Assembly: GCF_027604915.1 (NCBI RefSeq) | Contig: NZ_JAJAQC010000005.1 | Coordinates: forward strand, 186,001 to 250,000 | Length of the DNA stretch: 64,000 bases | Origin: Streptomonospora mangrovi | GTDB lineage: Bacteria > Actinomycetota > Actinomycetes > Streptosporangiales > Streptosporangiaceae | Reading direction: 5' to 3' | Part shown: positions 7,947 through 16,086 of the stretch, in pieces | Layout of the letters: every line of letters begins with the position of its first letter | Position numbering within the stretch: position 1 is the stretch's first letter | Translations under genes and position numbers: made by a program | Notes under the pieces: model-generated | Seen by the model: only the letters and a program-made list of their open reading frames with translations | Told to the model about the DNA's origin: nothing | Database searches by the model: none

Positions 7947-8453
7947 ATGACAATGGTTCTACCCGCGGTACTCGCCGTCGGAGGGGCGGCACTGCGCGTG
8001 GCCGGCCCCTGGATCGCCCGCACGGCGCTGCCCTGGCTCGGCCGCCAGGCCATGAGCAAGGTCATCACACCACTTGCCACCCGGTTCGGCCCCCGCATCA
8101 CCGGCTGGCTCGCCCAGCGCGGCTGGGGCCGGGCCCTGATGAGCTTCGCCGGCAGGGTCGGGCCCAAGCTCGGCGGCGCGTTCAGCTTCCTCGGCGGCGC
8201 GCTCAGCGTCGTCGGCAAGGGGCTGGGCCTGTTCGGCAAGGCCGCCGCCGCTCTCGCCCCCGGAGCCATGTCCGTCGCAGGAGACATCGCCGGCGCGGGC
8301 GCCGCCGGACTCCAAAGCGGCGGCGGGCTCTTCAGCCTGGCGGGGCAGTTCGAGGCGGCGGTCGCCGGGGGCGGCGCGTCGCAGTCCGGTATGGGCACCA
8401 CCGTCGCCGACGGCCTGCGCAAGAGCAGGGGCCAGTTCGGCCTGGCCGCCTGA
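7947..8453 (+). CDS. Very hydrophobic, amphipathic-helix-rich 168-aa protein of unknown function (secretion locus)
   Basis: ATG at 7947 follows GGAAAGGACGA. There is no Cys and very little acid in the first 100 residues. Trp, Leu, Ala and Gly dominate, with regularly spaced Arg and Lys (for example WIARTALPWLGRQAMSKV, RAGPRI-like repeats and FGRVGPKLGGAFSFLGGALS). This gives amphipathic or glycine-zipper-like helices. The C-terminal 60 residues are Gly/Ser-rich and polar. I recognise no family. It lies 129 nt after the wall hydrolase and 91 nt before the second VirB8-like gene. Possible roles, all inference: a membrane-inserting pore, a hydrophobic secreted effector, or a channel accessory. 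Not a lipoprotein, and no clear signal peptidase site. Confidence 0.6.
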   Translation: MTMVLPAVLAVGGAALRVAGPWIARTALPWLGRQAMSKVITPLATRFGPRITGWLAQRGWGRALMSFAGRVGPKLGGAFSFLGGALSVVGKGLGLFGKAAAALAPGAMSVAGDIAGAGAAGLQSGGGLFSLAGQFEAAVAGGGASQSGMGTTVADGLRKSRGQFGLAA

Positions 8454-8544
8454 CCGGCACGTCCCGGGCGGTCCGGGGCCGGAGGCGCCGCGCACCCGCG
8501 CTGCCCCCGGCCCCGGCCGCCCTCCGCACCACCTCGGCAAGGAC

Positions 8545-9189
8545 ATGAGAGACTCGCTCTTCCCGCAGCGCACGACCATCGTGTTCGTCGTGGTCATCGG
8601 CGGCCTCATCGGCGCGCTGATCGCCCTCGCCGTGGCCATGATCGACGGCGGGTCGCCCGGGGCGGACAGCGGCCCCAGCGACCGGTCGAGCTACCCGCCC
8701 TTCAGCGACGCCCTCCCGGCCGACGCCGACGACTACGCCGACGCGGCGGAGGTGGCACTGGCCCACGCCGAGAGCTACGGCACCTACACGCCCGGCCAGA
8801 GCGCCGAGGAGCACCTGGCGGCGGTGCGCGAGGCCGCGCCGCTGGCCGACGTCCCCGACGGCGTGGATCTGGCGGGCGCCACCGCCGCCCACACCGCCCT
8901 GGATGAGCGGGGCGCGGCCACGGCGGGCGCCGCCGAAGTGGTGGGCATCGAGTACCTGGGCGCGGAGTCCATGGAGCTGTCGGTCGACGTCACGGCGCGG
9001 CCCGAGGACGCCGGGAACTCCGAGGACACCGCAACCGCCGAGGACGCCGATGACATCGAACTGGGCCGCTACACCCTGCTGCTGATGCGCGAGGCCGACG
9101 CGTGGGTGGTGGCCGGCGCGGTGCCCGCCGCACCCGAGGACGGCGGCGACGGTGGTGTCGGCGGCGACGAACCGGCGGCGGACCTGTGA
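8545..9189 (+). CDS. Second VirB8/NTF2-like bitopic membrane protein
   Basis: 214 aa from ATG at 8545 (AAGGAC just upstream). The N-terminus MRDSLFPQRTT is followed by one helix (IVFVVVIGGLIGALIALAVAMI) and an exported acidic domain. The domain has the same order as the 5731 protein: an alpha-helical start (ADAAEVALAHAESYGTYTP), then an AEVVGIEYLGAESMELSVDVTAR core and a C-terminal strand ending in DAWVVAGAVP. The acidic bias is stronger here (runs of D/E near residues 150-170). Two VirB8-like proteins in one operon suggest a hetero-oligomeric ring or specialised inner and outer copies. Function is inferred from topology and duplication only. Confidence 0.65.
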   Translation: MRDSLFPQRTTIVFVVVIGGLIGALIALAVAMIDGGSPGADSGPSDRSSYPPFSDALPADADDYADAAEVALAHAESYGTYTPGQSAEEHLAAVREAAPLADVPDGVDLAGATAAHTALDERGAATAGAAEVVGIEYLGAESMELSVDVTARPEDAGNSEDTATAEDADDIELGRYTLLLMREADAWVVAGAVPAAPEDGGDGGVGGDEPAADL

Positions 9190-9209
9190 AGTACCCGAGG
9201 AGGTGGGCG

Positions 9210-9908
9210 ATGTTCAGACGACGCGGCGGCACCGCTTCCCGCATCGCGCGCCGATGGCGGCGGGGTGAGCGGGGCAAGCGGAGCGACCGGGGCGAGCGGG
9301 GGGAGATCCGCTCCGACTACTCCATCGCCGGGGCGTCGCTGTCGGTCAGCGGCATCCTGAGCTTCGTGGTCGTCCAGGCCATGACCGGCTCCACCCCCTT
9401 CTCCGAGGACCAGCAGGCCGGGACCGACCAGGTGAACTACAGCACCGCGGCGGCCGGCGACTGCGACCGCGGCACCGTGCAGCAGGCCGAGGAGTACGAG
9501 AACGGCCGCATCCCCACCGAGGCGCTGTGCGAACTGACCGAGGAGGGCCAGTTCCTGCGGGCGGACGCGGCGGTGGCGTTCCTGGCGATGAACGAGCGCT
9601 ACCGCGAGGAGTTCGACGAGGACATCTGCATCACCGACGCCTACCGCAGCTTCGCCGACCAGGAGCGCCTCTACGACGCCTACGTCAGCGGAGAGGGCAA
9701 CCTCGCGGCGCGGCCGGGCACCAGCAACCACGGCGAGGGCCTGGCGGTGGACCTGTGCGGCGGCGTGCAGAACTTCGGCACCCCGCAGCACGAGTGGATG
9801 CGCGCCAACGCCAACGACTTCAACTGGTTCCACCCCGTCTGGGCCCAGGAGGGCAAAAGCACCTCCGAGGCGTGGCACTGGGAGTTCACCAACGCCATAG
9901 AGGCGTAA
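9210..9908 (+). CDS. Membrane-anchored VanY/M15-type D-alanyl-D-alanine carboxypeptidase-like peptidase
   Basis: 232 aa from ATG at 9210, chosen because GAGGAGGTG stands about 5 nt before it. An earlier GTG at 9186 overlaps the previous stop but has no such site. The N-terminus is strongly basic, followed by a helix (SIAGASLSVSGILSFVVVQAM). The catalytic part contains CITDAYRSFADQERLYD, the zinc motif SNHGEGLAVDL (SxHxxGxAxD) and WHWEF near the end, all hallmarks of M15B/VanY peptidases. Four cysteines lie in the exported part (GDCDRG, ALCEL, DICIT, DLCGG), so disulfides are likely. It closes the rightward secretion operon and probably trims stem peptides where the apparatus crosses the wall. 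Confidence 0.82.
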   Translation: MFRRRGGTASRIARRWRRGERGKRSDRGERGEIRSDYSIAGASLSVSGILSFVVVQAMTGSTPFSEDQQAGTDQVNYSTAAAGDCDRGTVQQAEEYENGRIPTEALCELTEEGQFLRADAAVAFLAMNERYREEFDEDICITDAYRSFADQERLYDAYVSGEGNLAARPGTSNHGEGLAVDLCGGVQNFGTPQHEWMRANANDFNWFHPVWAQEGKSTSEAWHWEFTNAIEA

Positions 9909-10068
9909 CCACCGGCCCACGGCCATGCCCGGGGTCTGGGTTTGGGGCCGCGACCACCGACCGGCCACGCCTTGCCTCGGTACCCCGCCGCCCGCCGCCA
10001 TCGCCGCTCCGGCCGCCGGCGGTGGCCGCCGCCAGAACGGCAATCCCCCGTCAGCGATGGCGGTCCGC

Positions 10069-12249
10069 CTACTCGGGCCGCTCCTCCCCGTCGAAGCGGT
10101 TGGTGCAGACCTCCTCCGAGGACTCCGTCTCCTCGCCGCTGACGACCGCGACCACGGTGAAGCAGTAGTCCACGTCCGGGTTGAGGCCGACCAGCTCGAC
10201 CTCCTCGGCCGGGGGCCGGGTGTCGGCGAGGAGCACGGAGGGCTCGCCCTCGGGGCCGCCCATGATGTTGTAGACGTCGTCCGCGTCGTGGCCGCGCCAG
10301 GTGAGCAGCACCGACACCTCGGTGTCTTCGGCGATCTCCACGTCGGCCGGGGGGCGGGGTGCTCCGCCCTGGTCCTGCGGGCGGTCGGGCTCCGCCGAGC
10401 CGTCCGACTCCCCCGCGTTCCCCGACTCTCCCGCATCCCCTTCCCCGCCCGCGTCGCCCGACCCCTGCGGCCGGTCGGTGCCCGCGGAGGAGTCGGCCTG
10501 CTGCGACGCCTCGGCGCCGCCGCCCGCGCTCCCGCCCTCGCCGCTCTCCTCGTCGTCGCCGAGCACCAGCACGACGGCGGCGACCGCCAGGGCGACGGCG
10601 GCCGCGGCGACCGCGACCGCCAGTGCCGCGACGAGGACGACGCGGTCGGCCGGGCCGCGCGCGGGCTCGGTCGGTGAGGCGAGCGGCAGCGGGGCGCCGT
10701 GCGCCGCGCCGGGCAGGGCGCGGTAGCCCAGGAAGGGCTCATCAGGCGAGAGCTGCGCGGTGTCGCCGCGGCCGTCCCCTACTCCGCCGTCACCGCCGTC
10801 GCGGTCGTCGGCGGCCCGGTCGGCACGGCCGTCGCGGCCGTCCTCGTCCTCGCCCTCGGCCCGCTCCTCCGCCGCGCGTTCGGCCGCCCACTGCGCCCGG
10901 CGCACGGCGGCCGCCGCCGTGGGGTCGGGGCGGGCCTGCTGCGGGGCGCCGCCCCAGACGTTGTCCGCGCGGGCCGGCGGGGTGCCGCCGCCTTCCCCGG
11001 ACCAGCGCGTCCAGACGGGCGCGGTCCAGTTGCCGGCCGCCCGCTCGCTCTCCTCCTCGAAGTAGACGACCCGCTCGGACTTCTCCGACCCGGGCTCGGC
11101 GAAGGCGCCGCCAGGGGTGTCGGGCTCGGCCGCCTCCTCACCGGCGGGCGGGGCCGGGTCCGGCGGGGAGTAGACGCCGGTCTCCTCGCCCTCGCCCTCG
11201 CCCTCGTCCTCCGCGTCAGCGGTCCCGTCCGCGCCGGCGCCCGCGCGGCGGCGGTGGGCGGCGGTCTCGGCCGCGCGGGGCGAGTACACGCCCGGCTCGG
11301 CCGCGTCCGCCGCCGTGTCCGCCGCCGGGGGCGGCGGCGCGGTCCCGGCCGCCGCCGAGGCGGCCGCACCGGCGGCCGGACCGCCCGCGCCGGGGCGAGG
11401 GGCCGAGGCTGAAGGCGGGGCTGAGGGCGCGCCGCCGGCCGCCGCCTCAGCGCTCTCGGCCGCTCCGCCTCCCTCGGTCCCCTCGTCCCCCTCGGCCGCC
11501 TCCGGCGCCCAGCCGTGCGCCCGCGCGACGGCGGTCAGGGCCTCGGCCAGCGCCCCCGCGTGGGCGGGGCGCCGGGCCGGGTCGGGGTCCAGTGCCCGGT
11601 ACAGCACCTCGGCGAGGTCGGCGGGCACGTCGGGGCCGAGCGGGTCGCCCGCCTCCTCCGCCGCACCCCGGGGCTCCGCCGCCGGCGGCACCCGGCCGGT
11701 CAGCAGCGCCCACAGGACCGCCGCCACCCGGTAGACGTCGGCGGCGGGCGTGGCGGGCCGTCCCGCCCACGCCTCGGGCGGAAGGTGGTCGCGCAGGTCG
11801 CGGTCGAGGGCGCGCGGCGGGAACGGCACCCCGGCGGGCAGCGGCGGGTCGGCGTCGGGATCCAACCGGGCGCCCGGCCCGCTCAGCAGCACGGTGCGCG
11901 GGTGGATGCCGTGGTGCACCCAGCCGGCGGCGTGCAGCGGCGCGAGCCCGGACGCCAGCGCCGCGCCGGCGCGGACGGCGTCGGCGGCGCCGAGCCGTTC
12001 GCCGCGCGCCAGGAGCGCGGCGGCCGAGCCCGGTGGGGCCTGCGGCGAGACGGCGAAGGGGGCGCCCGGCCCGCCGGCGGAGCCGCCGAAGATCCCGCCG
12101 GGGCCGGGGGCGCCGCTGAGCACCCGCACCAGCACCGGCAGGCCGTCCCGCGCGCGGAGCGCCCGGAAGGTGCGGCCGGCGCCGGCGGACCGCACCGGCC
12201 CGGTGATCCGGTAGCCCGGCACCTTCGGCGCGTCGGCGTCGGTTGTCAT
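10069..12249 (-). CDS. Transmembrane pseudokinase with extracellular fibronectin type III domain
   Basis: 726 aa from ATG at 12249 (GAGGG 7 nt upstream). Residues about 8-260 follow the Hanks-type kinase layout (PGYRITGPVRSAGAGRTFRA; helical lobe with AADVYRVAAVLWALLTGRVP; CPDPARRP-like end). Three catalytic positions are lost: the ATP-binding Lys is replaced (VLVRVL), the HRD loop is HHGIHPRTVLL, and no DFG is visible. A disordered Pro/Ala/Glu linker of about 300 residues carries two GVYSP motifs and a Tyr-rich acidic patch (ERVVYFEEE). A TM helix (LVAALAVAVAAAAVALAVA), a Gly/Ser/Glu stalk and a C-terminal FN3-like domain (VSVLLTWRG...YCFTVVAVV) complete it. Convergent with the secretion operon. 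Inference: a sensor or scaffold protein. Confidence 0.75.
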   Translation of the reverse strand: MTTDADAPKVPGYRITGPVRSAGAGRTFRALRARDGLPVLVRVLSGAPGPGGIFGGSAGGPGAPFAVSPQAPPGSAAALLARGERLGAADAVRAGAALASGLAPLHAAGWVHHGIHPRTVLLSGPGARLDPDADPPLPAGVPFPPRALDRDLRDHLPPEAWAGRPATPAADVYRVAAVLWALLTGRVPPAAEPRGAAEEAGDPLGPDVPADLAEVLYRALDPDPARRPAHAGALAEALTAVARAHGWAPEAAEGDEGTEGGGAAESAEAAAGGAPSAPPSASAPRPGAGGPAAGAAASAAAGTAPPPPAADTAADAAEPGVYSPRAAETAAHRRRAGAGADGTADAEDEGEGEGEETGVYSPPDPAPPAGEEAAEPDTPGGAFAEPGSEKSERVVYFEEESERAAGNWTAPVWTRWSGEGGGTPPARADNVWGGAPQQARPDPTAAAAVRRAQWAAERAAEERAEGEDEDGRDGRADRAADDRDGGDGGVGDGRGDTAQLSPDEPFLGYRALPGAAHGAPLPLASPTEPARGPADRVVLVAALAVAVAAAAVALAVAAVVLVLGDDEESGEGGSAGGGAEASQQADSSAGTDRPQGSGDAGGEGDAGESGNAGESDGSAEPDRPQDQGGAPRPPADVEIAEDTEVSVLLTWRGHDADDVYNIMGGPEGEPSVLLADTRPPAEEVELVGLNPDVDYCFTVVAVVSGEETESSEEVCTNRFDGEERPE

Positions 12250-13459
12250 CGCGTGGCCCTCCGAGGTCGGCCGGTCAGCACAGACGGCGCCGGCCCGTGG
12301 CCGCCGCCGACCGGTCGGGGCGCGGACGCGGTTGCCGGGTGGCCGGGTGGCCGAGCGCCCGGCGCGTCCGGCCTCCCGACGCGCTCGCTCGGCCTTCCGA
12401 CGCGACCGCCGCTCGGGGGGCCGTTCCCAGGCGGGGCGACCGGTGATGGGGCGGTGCGCGACAGGCGCCGGCGGCGGAGCCGATCGAACATGGGCGGACC
12501 CGCGACGAGTGCGGGGCGGATCCGCTGCGGGAACCGACGCCGGGGTAGCGGCCCGAACCGGGACACACCGGCCCACGAATCTTGCCGCCGCCGACTGCGC
12601 CACGTCAAGTGCGCTCGGCGCGGGATGGCCCTACCGCACGGGCGTCGCGGCACGGCCGTCCCCGAGCGCGGGCACGGGCATCGCGGCATGGATGGCACGG
12701 CGCAGGGGTCGCGGCACGGGCGTCAGGTCGCAGGGGGCAAAGGGGCAAGGGGCACTGCGGGGCGTAGCGGCAAGCGCGTCCCGGCGAGGCGCGGCAGCAC
12801 GGACCGCGCGGCACGGGGATCCCGGAGCGGGGCACGGGGGTAGCAGCGCGAGTGTCCCGGCACAGACGCGGTGGGCGGGCGTAGCAGTGCGAGCAACGGA
12901 CACGAGCGGCACGGCATGAGGGGCCCCGCGCGGGCGTAGCGGCGCGGGGGCACGGCGCGGGCATCTGGGTGCGGGGCGGCCCGGCGGATGCGTGGCGGCG
13001 CAGACATAGAGGACAGGCGCCGCGCAGGCACAGCGGCACGGGCGGCACGGCACGACGGTCTCTCCGCACGGGCGGCACGGCACCGGCTTCGCGCCGGGGT
13101 TGCGTCCGCGCGGGCGGCACGGCACGGGCGGCCTCGGCGGGAGCGTCATGGCCCGAGCGGCACGGCATGAGCATCGTGGCACGCGCGTCACGGCTTGGGG
13201 GATTACGCGGCAGGGCGGCGGCGCGCGTCACCGCCCTGCGGCGGCCAAGGCGCGACCGTCACCGGGCGGGGTGGTGGCACGAGCGGCACAGCGGCGTCTC
13301 GGCGAGGGCGTCTCGGCGGGGGCCTCGCGGCCGAGGCTCCGCGCGGTGCGCGGGGCGGACGCCGTTGTGGCGGCCTTGGCGGGCTTGGCGGCCTCCGCCT
13401 CCACCACCTGCCGGCGCGTCCCCCGCGCGCGGGGCTCGTGTGCCGGGCCGCTACGGTTA
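12250..13459. repeat. 1.2-kb gene-free region with degenerate short GC-rich repeats
   Basis: No frame gives a credible protein; conceptual translations on both strands are Arg/Ala/Pro/Cys-rich simple patterns. From about 12,620 to 13,320 the sequence is built from variants of GGCACGG joined by GGGCG and CGTCGCG. Examples are ACGGGCGGCACGGCAC around 13,035-13,060 and again at 13,070-13,085 and 13,115-13,130. Copies are irregular in spacing, so this is a degenerate minisatellite, not a CRISPR array or clean VNTR. The first 350 nt (12,250-12,600) hold the promoter of the pseudokinase gene and nothing else I can name. Confidence 0.55.
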
Positions 13460-13475
13460 CATACCGAGCGGTATG
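13460..13475. promoter_or_regulatory. TetR-type operator-like palindrome upstream of the thioesterase/ADH pair
   Basis: CATACCG-AG-CGGTATG is a perfect inverted repeat with 7-bp arms and a 2-bp centre, 43 nt before the thioesterase start. CATACCGnnCGGTATG-like sites are typical of actinobacterial TetR-family repressors of acyl-CoA or lipid genes (family knowledge). No TetR gene is present nearby, so the regulator must be encoded elsewhere. Confidence 0.6.
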
Positions 13476-13518
13476 CACAGGCGCCGCCGGGCGCCCCGCA
13501 CGACACGGAGGTGGACGG

Positions 13519-14004
13519 TTGAACGCGGCCGACCAGGACCCCGGCCGGGGCACGGCGCCCCGGCCCGCCGACGCGGCGCCCGCACCGCCCGACCACGCGC
13601 ACTGGCAGGAGATCCCCACCCGCTGGGCCGACAACGACGCCTACGGCCACATGAACAACACCGTGCACTACGCGTTCATGGACACCGCCATCAACACCTG
13701 GCTGGTGGAGCAGGGCGGCCTGGACTACCGGGAGGGCCCGGTGATCGGCATGTGCGTGGAGTCCCACTGCGTCTACACCGCCGAGGCCGGGTTCCCCGAG
13801 ACGCTGGCGGTCGGGCTGTCCGTGGGCCACCTGGGCACCTCGTCGGTGCGCTACGAACTGGGCCTGTACCGGAGCGACCGGCGCACCCGCGTGGCCGAGG
13901 GCTACTTCGTGCACGTCTTCTGCGACCGCCGCACCCGGCGGCCGGTCCCCATCGAGGGCCGGCTGCGCACCGCCCTGGAGAAGCTGCGGAGGAACGACGG
14001 ATGA
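13519..14004 (+). CDS. Acyl-CoA thioesterase (4HBT hotdog family)
   Basis: 161 aa. TTG at 13519 is chosen because GGAGGTGG lies 6 nt upstream; the frame stays open further 5' only through repeat DNA. After a Pro/Ala-rich 30-residue lead, the hotdog core starts at WQEIPTRWADNDAYGHMNNTVHYAFMDTAI. It carries the catalytic Asp of the 4-hydroxybenzoyl-CoA thioesterase motif (D-x-D-x-x-G-H-x-N). The later strands SVGHLGTSSVRYELGLY and GYFVHVF fit the family, and the length is usual. Its stop overlaps the ATG of the alcohol dehydrogenase (ATGA), so both form one operon behind the palindrome. Likely role: hydrolysis of an acyl-CoA intermediate. Substrate unknown. Confidence 0.85.
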   Translation: MNAADQDPGRGTAPRPADAAPAPPDHAHWQEIPTRWADNDAYGHMNNTVHYAFMDTAINTWLVEQGGLDYREGPVIGMCVESHCVYTAEAGFPETLAVGLSVGHLGTSSVRYELGLYRSDRRTRVAEGYFVHVFCDRRTRRPVPIEGRLRTALEKLRRNDG

Positions 14005-15170
14005 GCGCACCAGCACCCGCATCCCGCTCCGGCGCCGACGGCATGTCCGTGCGGGCCGCCGTGCTGCACGAGATCGGGGCGCCCGCCCCCTACGCCGAGT
14101 CGCGCCCCCTGCGCGTGCGCGAACTCGCCCTGCGCCCGCCCGGCCCCGGCGAACTGCTGGTCCGCGTCCGCGCGGCGGGGCTGTGCCACTCCGACCTGTC
14201 GGTGGTCAACGGCGACCGGCCCCGCCCGGTGCCGATGGTGCTGGGCCACGAGGCCGCCGGCGAGGTCGCCGCCCTGGGGCCGGGCGCCGAGTCGCGGTTC
14301 GCGGTCGGCGACCACGTGGTGCTGTACTTCGTGGCCCCGTGCGGCACCTGCCCGCGCTGCCTGGAGGGCCGCCCGGCGCTGTGCGTGCGCGGAGCCGCCG
14401 CCAACAACGCCGGCGACCTGGTCGGCGGCGGGCGGCGCTGGCGCGCCGAGGACGGCTCGGAGCCGGCCCACCACCTCGGCGTCTCGGCGTTCGCCGAGTA
14501 CACGGTCGTCTCGGCCGACTCCGCCGTGCGGGTCGACCCCGACCTGCCGTTCGAGACGGCCGCGCTCTTCGGCTGCGCGGTGCTGACCGGTGTGGGCGCC
14601 GCACTGCGGGCCGCCGAGATCCGGCCGGGCGAGCGGGTGGCGGTGTTCGGGCTGGGCGGCGTGGGCCTGTCGGCGCTGCTGGGCGCCCGGGTGGCGGGGG
14701 CCGCCCAGATCGTGGGGGTGGACCCGGTGGCCGGCAAGCGGGAGCTGGCCGGTCGGCTGGGCGCCACCGACCGCCTGCCCGGCGGCGCCGAGGTGGTCGC
14801 GGCCGTGCACCACCTCACCGGCGGGGGCGCCGACAAGGTCATCGACACCACCGGCAGCGCCGAGGTCCTGGCCCAGGCGTACCTGGCGGCCCGGCCCGGC
14901 GGCACCACGGTGACGGTGGGGCTGCCCCACCCGGACCGGACGGTGGCGATCCCCGCCGTGACCCTGGCCGCCCAGGAGCGGACCCTGCGCGGCAGCTACC
15001 TGGGCTCGGGCGTGCCCGCCCGGGACATCCCCGCCTACATCGCGCTGTACCGGCGGGGGCTGCTGCCGGTGACCGAGCTGCTGTCGGGCCGGTTGGAGCT
15101 GTCGGAGGTCAACGCGGGCTTCGACCGCCTCGCGTCGGGCGAGGCGGTGCGCCAGGTGGTGCTGTTGTAG
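14001..15170 (+). CDS. Zinc-dependent alcohol dehydrogenase (MDR, class III-like)
   Basis: 389 aa from ATG at 14001, with GGAGGAACG upstream and 4-nt overlap with the thioesterase. Catalytic zinc ligands: Cys in AAGLCHSD and the GHEAAGEV Glu/His motif. Structural zinc site: CGTCPRCLEGRPALC (four Cys). NAD-binding motif: VFGLGGVGLSALLGA. These are the hallmarks of long-chain medium-chain-type ADHs that act on aryl or alkyl alcohols or S-hydroxymethyl thiols. Coupling to an acyl-CoA thioesterase suggests the degradation or clearing of a lipid-like or aromatic aldehyde/alcohol. Specificity cannot be read from sequence. Confidence 0.88.
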   Translation: MSAPAPASRSGADGMSVRAAVLHEIGAPAPYAESRPLRVRELALRPPGPGELLVRVRAAGLCHSDLSVVNGDRPRPVPMVLGHEAAGEVAALGPGAESRFAVGDHVVLYFVAPCGTCPRCLEGRPALCVRGAAANNAGDLVGGGRRWRAEDGSEPAHHLGVSAFAEYTVVSADSAVRVDPDLPFETAALFGCAVLTGVGAALRAAEIRPGERVAVFGLGGVGLSALLGARVAGAAQIVGVDPVAGKRELAGRLGATDRLPGGAEVVAAVHHLTGGGADKVIDTTGSAEVLAQAYLAARPGGTTVTVGLPHPDRTVAIPAVTLAAQERTLRGSYLGSGVPARDIPAYIALYRRGLLPVTELLSGRLELSEVNAGFDRLASGEAVRQVVLL

Positions 15171-15535
15171 CCGGTGGAGGAGTTGCCCGCTGCTGAGCGG
15201 CTGTAGGCGGCGGCAGGTGAGGAGGTAAGGGGGGTTCGGCGGGCGGTCACCGGACCGCCCGCCGGTGGTCGGCGCGAGCGACGGGGCGCCGGCGGCGGCG
15301 GGTGGTCGGTGCGGGCGGGAACGACTCGGCGTGGGGGCTGCCTCGGTGGCGCGCCGCTGCCTCGGCCGTCCGGGCCGCTGGTCGATGACCGCGCGCCCGG
15401 ACCTTCGTCCTCGTCCGCTTGCTCTTTCCGCGCCGATGGTGAACCAGGAGCCCCGCGCGGGCGGTCAAAGGGGGGCAGGCTTCACCAGGGTGGCCGTTGG
15501 CGGCCGCCCTCCTGGCCGACCCCCTGGAGGCACCC
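15171..15535 (+). other. Intergenic region without recognised gene
   Basis: 365 nt between the ADH and the DUF3592 protein. Short GC-rich dyads are present but no strong terminator stem and no plausible coding frame. It presumably holds the promoter of the downstream gene. Confidence 0.4.
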
Positions 15536-15973
15536 GTGTTCCACGCCGTCAGCGCCTGGCTGTCCGACGCGTTCCCCTACCTCCTGCTCCTCGGCTCGGG
15601 TACCGCGTTCACGTGGGTGGGCGGGGCGATGCTGCGCCGGATCCTGTGGCTGCGCTCCAAGGGTGTGCGGGTGCCCGGGGCGGTCGTGGAGCGCGCCGTC
15701 GACCAGGACCCCGGTGAAGCGCCCACCTACGCCGCCGTCTTCCACTTCACCACCCGCGAGGGCCGGATGATGCGCGTGCGCCAGTCGGTGTCCAGCAGCT
15801 CCAACCGGCTGCGGGTCGGGCAGCGGGTGACGGTGGCCTACGACCCGCGCGACCCGGCCCGCGCCGACATCGTGGAGGCCGGGAGCCAGCTCACCGGCGC
15901 GGTGCTCTTCACCGTGGCCGGCGTGGCCTCAGTGGTGGGCGGCGCGGTGCTGGTGGTGCGGGACCTGCTGTGA
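15536..15973 (+). CDS. DUF3592 two-helix membrane protein
   Basis: 145 aa from GTG at 15536, selected for TGGAGG 5 nt upstream. A first hydrophobic helix (FPYLLLLGSGTAFTWVGGAML) and a C-terminal one (TGAVLFTVAGVASVVGGAVLVV) bracket an extracytoplasmic domain. That domain has the DUF3592 signature V-P-G-A-V-V-E...Y-A-A-V-F-H-F and GQRVTVAYDPRDPARADI. The role of DUF3592 proteins is not established. It is monocistronic and ends at a strong bidirectional terminator. Confidence 0.75.
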   Translation: MFHAVSAWLSDAFPYLLLLGSGTAFTWVGGAMLRRILWLRSKGVRVPGAVVERAVDQDPGEAPTYAAVFHFTTREGRMMRVRQSVSSSSNRLRVGQRVTVAYDPRDPARADIVEAGSQLTGAVLFTVAGVASVVGGAVLVVRDLL

Positions 15974-16027
15974 TCGGGCTGATCCGGCCTGCTCCGCGCT
16001 GACTCCGCACGTGACCTGCTCTGACAC

Positions 16028-16063
16028 GGGTGTGGGGCCGGGCCCCGGACCGGCCCCACACCC
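16028..16063. terminator. Bidirectional terminator between convergent genes
   Basis: A perfect 14-bp stem (GGGTGTGGGGCCGG with its complement) encloses an 8-nt loop. It lies 55 nt after the DUF3592 gene and 24 nt after the alpha/beta hydrolase that converges on it. There is no T-tract, as is usual in very GC-rich actinobacteria. Confidence 0.8.
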
Positions 16064-16086
16064 GGACCGGCTCCCCGGCCCCCTCC

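Noticed and set aside
12620-13320. Possible CRISPR array in the GGCACGG repeats
   Set aside because: Units are 7-13 bp, spacing irregular, no distinct spacers and no cas genes nearby.
15265-15770. Overlapping 150-residue plus-strand frames upstream of DUF3592
   Set aside because: They overlap the real gene out of frame and are Arg/Gly/Pro-rich.
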